Source: an uncultured Candidatus Melainabacteria bacterium (GTDB lineage: Bacteria > Cyanobacteriota > Vampirovibrionia > Gastranaerophilales > Gastranaerophilaceae). Taken from it: a DNA stretch of 39,773 bases. The notes under the pieces were generated by a model. The model was given only the letters and a program-made list of their open reading frames with translations, had not been told where the DNA came from and did not search any database. Made by a program: the position numbers and the translations under genes. Shown here one piece after another: positions 35,111 to 39,773 of the stretch. The stretch spans positions 1 to 39,773 of the forward strand of contig CATLDC010000017.1 in assembly GCA_949902595.1 (NCBI GenBank). The letters are read 5' to 3'. Numbering within the stretch: the first letter of the stretch is position 1; each line of letters starts with the position of its first letter.

Positions 35111-35143
35111 AAAACACCGTTAGAAAACTAACGGTGTTTTTTT
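35111..35143 (+). terminator. Terminator of birA-oadGAB operon
   Basis: AAAACACCGTTAG (35111-35123) and CTAACGGTGTTTT (35128-35140) form a perfect 13-bp stem with an AAAA loop, then more T. With A-rich DNA on its other side it may also serve the convergent gene ending at 35160. Confidence 0.92.
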
Positions 35144-35159
35144 ATGCGCGTAAAAAAAT

Positions 35160-35720
35160 TTATTTCTTTTTTCTTGAAAAGAAGAATATCGCCTCTGCAG
35201 CTTCTTCTCCATACCTTGCAACAATGTCCTTGTAGCTTTCGGATTGTCTGATTTCGTTTTGCTGCTTGGATTTGTTCTTTTCTTTGTTTACAAAAACGAT
35301 TGGCTGGCGCTCCTTTGTTGCCGCAGCTGTCGGCTCTTCGTGGGACTTAATTTCATCTTTTTTGTATGTGGCAAAATTCTTTTTAGGTTTTACTGATGAT
35401 TTTGCCTTTTTCTGCTTCCCAAACTGCTTGAACTCTCTTTCATCAAGATTGGATTTTATAAAATCGTCAAGCTCATCCTTTTTGATGTTTTCACCTTCAA
35501 ACTGCTGAAAAATTTTGTAGCCGATTGTTTTGAGTTTTTTTATAAAATTGGCGTCTTCAGAATTTGGGATTGAAACTCGGGCGTTTCCAACTTTGCTTGT
35601 TCCAATGAGCCCTTCCGGATAGGCTTCTATAAGCGCCCTAAGCTTTGCCTTCTTTGCATTGTTGATTCCCGCTTGGGTAATCGGGATTCTGAATGTTGAT
35701 TTAAAACTGATTTCTGTCAT
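35160..35720 (-). CDS. Uncharacterised basic protein with ISFKST N-terminus
   Basis: Function not recognised. The 186-residue protein begins MTEISFKSTFRIPITQAGINNAKKAK, with the SFKS motif at residues 5-8. A compact N-terminal domain (about 1-95) includes LIEAYPEGLIGTSKVGNARVSIPNSED. A Lys/Gln/Glu-rich, probably disordered linker follows (about 96-165), then a short C-terminal helix ending in FFFSRKKK. There is no signal peptide or membrane span. AAAGGA precedes the ATG on the minus strand. It is one of five proteins in this window with the shared motif. Confidence 0.75.
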   Translation of the reverse strand: MTEISFKSTFRIPITQAGINNAKKAKLRALIEAYPEGLIGTSKVGNARVSIPNSEDANFIKKLKTIGYKIFQQFEGENIKKDELDDFIKSNLDEREFKQFGKQKKAKSSVKPKKNFATYKKDEIKSHEEPTAAATKERQPIVFVNKEKNKSKQQNEIRQSESYKDIVARYGEEAAEAIFFFSRKKK

Positions 35721-35774
35721 TTTGTCATCCTTTCATAATCAGTTAAAAACCCGTAAAAATATTTTTTGCTAGAG

Positions 35775-35810
35775 AAATGGCGCTTGATGAAATCAAGCGC
35801 CATTTTTTTT
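35775..35810. terminator. Long perfect hairpin after trpS
   Basis: AAATGGCGCTTGAT (35775-35788) and ATCAAGCGCCATTT (35792-35805) form a perfect 14-bp stem with a GAA loop. The T-run (35803-35810) follows on the plus strand, while trpS runs on the minus strand, where only TTT-CTCT follows. It probably still ends trpS transcription, but its best tail points the other way. Confidence 0.65.
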
Positions 35811-35813
35811 GAC

Positions 35814-36818
35814 TTAAAACATCTTAACCAGATTCCGAACCTCTTTCAACACCTTCTGTGCCTCGACCCTTGCTTTTTCAGAACCCTCGCGCAGAATCTT
35901 TTCAACAACTTCCGGATGCGCTTCGTAATACTTGCGCCTATCCCGAATCTCTGCAAATTTTTCGTTAATCTTTGCACCAAGCTGACGCTTGCAATCCGCA
36001 CAACCGCGTAATCCTTTTTCGCATTCGCACCTTACTGTCTCAACCTCTGCTTTAGTGCCAAAAATTTTCCAGTATTTGTACGCAACTTCACACTCATCAG
36101 GATGACCCGGGTCGTCTTTTCTCATGCGGCTTCTGTCAGTGATTGCAGACATTATTTTCTTTGCTGTCACTTCTGCCGTGTCAGCAATCTTTATGTCGTT
36201 GTTAAAAGATTTTCCCATCTTGTTGCCGTCAAGCCCGCAAATCAATGAACAGTTGTTCAAAAGCGGCTGGGTTTCCTTGAAGAAATCAGTGTTATAAATG
36301 TTGTTGAACCTTCTTGCAATGTCTCTTGTTAACTCAACATGCGCAACCTGGTCAATACCTACAGGCACAAAATCAGCGTTGAAAGTAAGAATATCAGCAG
36401 TCATTAAAACCGGATAGCCCATCAACCCGTAATTTATTTGAGAGGCAATACCTTCTTTTGTTTTGAGAATCTTTGCCATGTCCTTCAGGGTCGGGTCACG
36501 CTCAACCCAGTTTTGCGGAGTAATCATGCTTAAATATATGTGCAATTCTGCTGTCTCCGGAATAAGTGATTGAACATAAATAGTGGCTTTTTCAGGATCA
36601 ACCCCGCTTGCAAGCCAATCGGAAGCAACATCAATTACATCCTGTCTTAAGTTTTCTGTCTTATCGTATTTTGTAGTGAGCGCATGCCAGTCAGCAATAA
36701 AAAAATAGCATTTGTACTCACTCTGGAGCTTAACCATGTTTTCTATAACCCCCAGATAGTGCCCCAAATGAAGCTTTCCGGTGGGACGCATCCCCGTAAA
36801 TACTATGTTATCCTGCAT
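35814..36818 (-). CDS. trpS: Tryptophan--tRNA ligase with Cys cluster
   Basis: This class Ic aminoacyl-tRNA synthetase has 334 residues, normal length. The HIGH motif is GKLHLGHYLG (His17, His20) and the KMSKS motif GNKMGKS (about 198-204). The usual GIDQ segment is PVGIDQVAH. The anticodon-binding region holds Cys243-x22-Cys266-x6-Cys273-x2-Cys276, the spacing I recall for the [4Fe-4S] cluster of Thermotoga maritima TrpRS; an extra Cys264 is present. AAAGGAG precedes the ATG. It is the last gene of an operon with the HTH regulator and the GH13 protein, 18 bp after the latter. Confidence 0.95.
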   Translation of the reverse strand: MQDNIVFTGMRPTGKLHLGHYLGVIENMVKLQSEYKCYFFIADWHALTTKYDKTENLRQDVIDVASDWLASGVDPEKATIYVQSLIPETAELHIYLSMITPQNWVERDPTLKDMAKILKTKEGIASQINYGLMGYPVLMTADILTFNADFVPVGIDQVAHVELTRDIARRFNNIYNTDFFKETQPLLNNCSLICGLDGNKMGKSFNNDIKIADTAEVTAKKIMSAITDRSRMRKDDPGHPDECEVAYKYWKIFGTKAEVETVRCECEKGLRGCADCKRQLGAKINEKFAEIRDRRKYYEAHPEVVEKILREGSEKARVEAQKVLKEVRNLVKMF

Positions 36819-36836
36819 TATGCAAATCTCCTTTCG

Positions 36837-38354
36837 CTACTTCTTTATTTTGATAACTTTAATCTCTCCGGCTGTTAAGTCAGTGTAAATACTGTTTCTG
36901 CCTGCTTTAACTGTACCATGCCCGTTGATAAATTCAAACCGTGTTTTTTTGTTGATACCCGGTACATTCAATGTGACCTTGTTTTGTGGATTTTTAAAAT
37001 CCAGATTTCCGATAATAATTATGGCATCTTTGTTTAGACATCTTGTATACCCGAACACCTTTTCGTTGTCTGATTTTAACGCAACAAAACTTCCGCTGGA
37101 AATCAAATCCTCGTTGTTTTTCCTGAACTCGTAAGCCCGCTTGAAATTCTCTAAAACATTCTCGTTTTTCCCGCCCGGCTTTCTTGAAAAGTTGAAAATG
37201 TCTAACTTTCCTCTGTGAACAAAATAAAAATCATCATCTGTCTCTGTTTGAACGGCCTTTGTGTTTGCCCAGGGATATAAATAATCATCACCGCTAAAGA
37301 ATCCGTCAATGCAATAAGGATTGAACGGCAATGTTGCATTTAGCCACGAAATCATGTTCGAAAAATTCTCACCATGCAAAATTATCGGACTTACTTCGTC
37401 ATGGGTCGTGAAACTTAAAATAACACTCTTTGGCTCCTTGTATGAAGCAAGAAGCTTCTGGTTAAACTTAACATGCTCCATAAACTTTTCAGCATTCCAG
37501 TCCTTCAAATCAAAGAAACTTCCGTAATATCCGTCAAATCCCGCTTCCAATAACTTGTCATAAGGCGTAAACTCTGCATACCTGCTGGGTGGCTCACGCC
37601 ACGAATCTGATGCCTCTGCAAGGTACATAAATTCAGGGTCTTTTTCTCTTGAATACTTTATAATCTCAACCCAAAATTCCGACGGCTTGATTGTTGCTAC
37701 ATCGGCACGTATTCCATCTGCTCCGATATTAAGAACCATGTCAACAAATTTTTTGTGCGCGTCAAGCACATCCTGATTGAGCTTTTGATTGTTGCCTGTG
37801 TTCAATAACCTTACATCAGTCCAATCCGTAGGAACAATAGAACACTGCTTGCTGTCTTTGATAAATAATTCCGGATGGGTGAGAAATAAATCGTACGCCC
37901 CGCAACTCGGCAGGTCAATGATTACACGGATTCCACGCTTGTGACACTCGTCAACAAATTTTTTAGCTTGCTCCATTGGCGATAAGTCAGAATTTTTATC
38001 CACAAGCTGCGGATTTATGCTCCAAAAATCAGAAATCGCATAAACAGAACCGGCTGTGCCTAAGGCCTTTAACCTTCCTGTCGGAGTTATTGGAAGCACA
38101 TGAAGAGTATTAATATTTAAATCTTTAATCTCATCAAGCCTCTCAATAGCGTTTAAAAAATTCCCGCTGACTTCTCCATTATCAATAATTCCGTTCCCGT
38201 CAGTGTCTTTAGCATTGAAGGTTCTGAGATTGATTCCGCAAATTCTGGCTTTGTTATTTACAAAAAGCGTTCTTAAATCATTATTTTCTCCTGCAAACGA
38301 AATGTTTGAAAGTGTTAATAACAACGCTAATGTTATTGAAAAATTTTTCTTCAT
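36837..38354 (-). CDS. Secreted GH13 (alpha-amylase family) protein with EF-hand loop
   Basis: The 505-residue protein has a signal peptide (MKKNFSITLALLLTLSNISFA, cleavage near residue 21). A calcium-type EF-hand loop (DTDGN-GIIDNGE with Asp50, 52, 58 and Glu61) sits before the barrel. The GH13 barrel carries region II GIRADVA (nucleophile Asp218), region III MYLAEASDS (acid/base Glu247) and region IV FTTHDEVSP (His318-Asp319). Region I is IIDLPSCGAYD, lacking the usual Asn-His. A C-terminal beta domain follows from about residue 400. It probably acts on alpha-glucans outside the cytoplasm, with atypical specificity. It lies 9 bp after the HTH gene and 18 bp before trpS. Confidence 0.88.
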   Translation of the reverse strand: MKKNFSITLALLLTLSNISFAGENNDLRTLFVNNKARICGINLRTFNAKDTDGNGIIDNGEVSGNFLNAIERLDEIKDLNINTLHVLPITPTGRLKALGTAGSVYAISDFWSINPQLVDKNSDLSPMEQAKKFVDECHKRGIRVIIDLPSCGAYDLFLTHPELFIKDSKQCSIVPTDWTDVRLLNTGNNQKLNQDVLDAHKKFVDMVLNIGADGIRADVATIKPSEFWVEIIKYSREKDPEFMYLAEASDSWREPPSRYAEFTPYDKLLEAGFDGYYGSFFDLKDWNAEKFMEHVKFNQKLLASYKEPKSVILSFTTHDEVSPIILHGENFSNMISWLNATLPFNPYCIDGFFSGDDYLYPWANTKAVQTETDDDFYFVHRGKLDIFNFSRKPGGKNENVLENFKRAYEFRKNNEDLISSGSFVALKSDNEKVFGYTRCLNKDAIIIIGNLDFKNPQNKVTLNVPGINKKTRFEFINGHGTVKAGRNSIYTDLTAGEIKVIKIKK

Positions 38355-38363
38355 GCTATCTCT

Positions 38364-38768
38364 CTATTCTTTTATCTGAAAAATACACTTAACACAGTGT
38401 GCTTTTGGCTGCAACACAAGATTGTCCTCCAAATCATGCATGCGCGCAATCCTTGTAATCAAAGGCTCTCCGCACATAGGACATCTCAAATCCGTCTCAC
38501 GGTTCAATATCCTTCGTTTCAAATCGTCAATGGTGTCTTCTGACACAACCTCAAACTTAAACTCTCTTTCATGCTTTTTTAACTCCTGCGGCGAACATTT
38601 CAGCACTCTTGCAAGCTGCTGCCTTTGAGTAACAGAAAGAAATAACTCTTTTCCGGATTCAATATCCTCAATAATCTCTAATTTGATATTAGTTTTTTTT
38701 GCGAGCCCGATGGTTGATAAACCAATGTTTTCGCGTGTTTTAATAATAAATTCTGCTAAACTTTCCAT
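38364..38768 (-). CDS. XRE-type HTH regulator with C-terminal zinc ribbon
   Basis: The 134-residue predicted transcription factor has an N-terminal helix-turn-helix of the XRE/Cro type (about 4-65: IIKTRENIGLSTIGLAKKTNIKLEIIEDIESG). A short helical linker follows, then a zinc-ribbon-like C-terminus with CPMC (Cys96, Cys99) and CVKC (Cys125, Cys128). I use ATG 38768 (MESLAEF); the frame extends to 38804, but a perfect extended -10 lies there. The start has no Shine-Dalgarno. It heads an operon with the GH13 protein and trpS and is divergent to the rRNA promoter, so it may control both itself and neighbours. Confidence 0.82.
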   Translation of the reverse strand: MESLAEFIIKTRENIGLSTIGLAKKTNIKLEIIEDIESGKELFLSVTQRQQLARVLKCSPQELKKHEREFKFEVVSEDTIDDLKRRILNRETDLRCPMCGEPLITRIARMHDLEDNLVLQPKAHCVKCIFQIKE

Positions 38769-38775
38769 AGGATTT

Positions 38776-38784
38776 ATTATAACA
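38776..38784 (-). promoter_or_regulatory. Extended -10 of the HTH operon (leaderless)
   Basis: On the minus strand TGT-TATAAT is a perfect extended -10, 7 nt before ATG 38768. No Shine-Dalgarno is present. Confidence 0.6.
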
Positions 38785-38806
38785 TGTAAAAAAATGTAAA
38801 ACATGT
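38782..38806. promoter_or_regulatory. Candidate operator: paired ACATGT palindromes
   Basis: ACATGT occurs at 38782-38787 and 38801-38806, centre-to-centre 19 bp, with a TGTAA between. The pair lies between the HTH operon -10 and the rRNA -35. The spacing of nearly two helical turns and the neighbouring HTH gene make an operator plausible; it is not shown. Confidence 0.35.
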
Positions 38807-38808
38807 AC

Positions 38809-38837
38809 TTGATTTTAAAATTTTTCTATTTTATAAT
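38809..38837 (+). promoter_or_regulatory. rRNA operon promoter P1
   Basis: TTGATT (38809-38814), a 17-bp A/T-rich spacer and TATAAT (38832-38837) predict a start near 38844, about 540 nt before 16S. The upstream DNA is A/T-rich, as for UP elements. Confidence 0.7.
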
Positions 38838-38843
38838 GGTGGA

Positions 38844-39383
38844 ACGCGCTGTTCTAAAGTGCGTAAAGAAAATGATTTACACAGGTGCCAACAGTATTTG
38901 CTTACCCTGCAAACGGACACCACCGGTAAAGCCGAAATATAAACATAGCACATTAATAAACTTAAATAGTTGGAACATTGAAAATCTTAAATTGTAATTG
39001 TAACGAAATGTAAATAGCAAAAAAGAAATTAGTTGACAATGAAAATTGATGATTTAAGATAGAAGATGTCGGTGAGGAAACCGCCGGTGTAGATGGAGTG
39101 CAAGACACAGCTTGAGGAAGTATGAAAGTAATCAAGTCATCAACACAAATCAAAACCCGATTAAACTTTAATAAATAGCAATCAAAAAAGTTTAAAAGCG
39201 TTATTAATCTCGCAAGAGAAAAATTGATAATCGCACCTTGACAACAGAATAGCAAAGACGAAATTGTTTTAAACGAAACTTGTTGATTTCAAAAAGCAAT
39301 GATGGACAACGAAACGCGAAGCGTGAGCTTAGCGAGTAATGAGCGAGAAATGCCTCGAGAGAGGTATTAATCATAACTTTCTG
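38844..39383 (+). other. Long structured rRNA leader with possible P2
   Basis: This non-coding stretch before 16S rRNA holds several hairpins: ACGCGCT/AGTGCGT near 38844-38864; GGTGCC...GGACACC with TTTGC/GCAAA inside (38884-38921); CGGTG/CGCCG near 39070; TTAAACTTT/AAAGTTTAA (39161-39195); and ATGCCTC-GAGA-GAGGTAT (39350-39367). A second promoter-like pair, TTGACA (39033-39038) and TAAGAT (39055-39060) with a 16-bp spacer, may be P2. ACCTTGACAACAGAATAG near 39235 looks like the rRNA leader/processing sequences of other bacteria (CCTTGAAAACTGAATAG type). I see no credible protein gene. Confidence 0.55.
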
Positions 39384-39773
39384 ACAATGGAGAGTTTGAT
39401 CCTGGCTCAGGACGAACGCTGGCGGCGTGCTTCATACATGCAAGTCGAACGAGAATCTCTAGCTTGCTAGAGAGGAAAGTGGCGGACGGGTGAGTAATAT
39501 GTAGGAAATCTGCCCTAGAGTGGGGGACAACAGTTGGAAACGACTGCTAATACCCCATATGAGCGTACCTGTAATGGTATTCTTGAAAACTCCGGTGCTC
39601 TGGGATGAGCCTGCATCTGATTAGCTAGTTGGGGGTGTAATGGACCACCAAGGCGACGATCAGTAGCTGGTTTGAGAGGATGATCAGCCACAATGGGACT
39701 GAGACACGGCCCATACTCCTACGGGAGGCAGCAGTAGGGAATTTTGCGCAATGGGGGAAACCCTGACGCAGCA
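39384..39773 (+). rRNA. rrs: 16S ribosomal RNA, 5' part
   Basis: The first 390 nt of 16S rRNA are present; the gene runs off the window. AGAGTTTGATCCTGGCTCAG begins at 39391, placing the mature 5' end near 39384. GGCGGACGGGTGAGTAA and the 338-type site ACTCCTACGGGAGGCAGCAG are intact. TAGGGAATTTTGCGCAATGG and the short V1/V2 loops fit Cyanobacteria/Melainabacteria rather than Firmicutes or Proteobacteria. The 5' end is inferred by comparison with the E. coli start. Confidence 0.98.

Noticed and set aside
38280..38300. NISFAG in the GH13 protein as a further SFKG-type motif
   Set aside because: It lies at the signal-peptide cleavage site and is explained by that.
38881..38945. Riboswitch of the c-di-GMP type
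   Set aside because: Isolated words (GCAAA, CACCGG, AAAGCC) recall GEMM-type riboswitches, but the order and pairing do not fit and the downstream gene is 16S rRNA.
38962..39255. 97-codon open frame on - in the rRNA leader
   Set aside because: It lies in a region expected to be rRNA leader, runs antisense to it, and has no domain or start signal.
39235..39265. TTGACA at 39238 as a third rRNA promoter
   Set aside because: No acceptable -10 follows at 16-18 bp. The surrounding ACCTTGACAACAGAATAG fits a conserved rRNA leader/processing sequence better.

Overview
The window looks like a piece of chromosome from a gut-type non-photosynthetic relative of Cyanobacteria (Vampirovibrionia/Melainabacteria, probably Gastranaerophilales). 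The partial 16S rRNA gene at the right end has a Cyanobacteria/Melainabacteria-like start. LPS genes (lpxA, waaA, an ArnT-type GT39) point to a Gram-negative envelope. Several lineage-type proteins of unknown function are present: a large pilin-like protein, a GMSASQARLL-type coiled-coil protein and proteins with a short SFKG-like N-terminal motif. A biotin-dependent Na+ pump suggests fermentative sodium bioenergetics. The assignment is inference from reading the sequence; no database search was run.

Layout. 1-1650: coiled-coil protein of unknown function, then a palindromic repeat and a strong terminator. 1661-8102: GT39 membrane glycosyltransferase, waaA and dnaE, all on +. 8103-9974: lpxA on - with two gene-poor stretches holding palindromic repeats and a MITE-like element. 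9975-16923: large pilin-like protein (+), radical SAM protein (-), AI-2E permease (-), orphan peptide-type ABC ATPase (+), TPR membrane protein and MgtC-like protein (- operon). 17004-18676: dGTPase and LipM-like octanoyltransferase (+). 18673-25277, all -: an unknown ankyrin-like protein, then the run HAD protein > methyltransferase > DnaQ-like exonuclease > RlmCD-like rRNA methyltransferase. 25313-25814: trxA (+) and tRNA-Ile(GAT) (-). 26006-28326: GT2 membrane glycosyltransferase with a Cys-rich tail (+) and an exported protein (-). 28446-31019: three small or medium lineage-type proteins, two predicted in the membrane as a coupled pair. 31080-35143: a self-contained operon birA-oadG-oadA-oadB. 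35160-38768, all -: unknown SFKS-motif protein, then the operon HTH/zinc-ribbon regulator > secreted GH13 protein > trpS. 38809-39773: rRNA operon promoter, about 540 nt structured leader, and the 5' 390 nt of 16S rRNA.

Working together: BirA should biotinylate OadA, which with OadB and OadG forms a Na+-translocating decarboxylase. LpxA, WaaA and the GT39 enzyme belong to lipid A/LPS assembly. DnaE and the DnaQ-like exonuclease belong to replication; DnaE also keeps a complete set of PHP metal ligands. Several genes (dnaE, the ABC ATPase, dgt, birA, the HTH gene) have a -10 box only 6-7 nt before the start codon and no Shine-Dalgarno, so leaderless transcripts look common here. The best candidates for something undescribed are the shared SFKG-like N-terminal motif in otherwise unrelated proteins, the paired membrane proteins at 28446-30583, and the leaderless promoter architecture.
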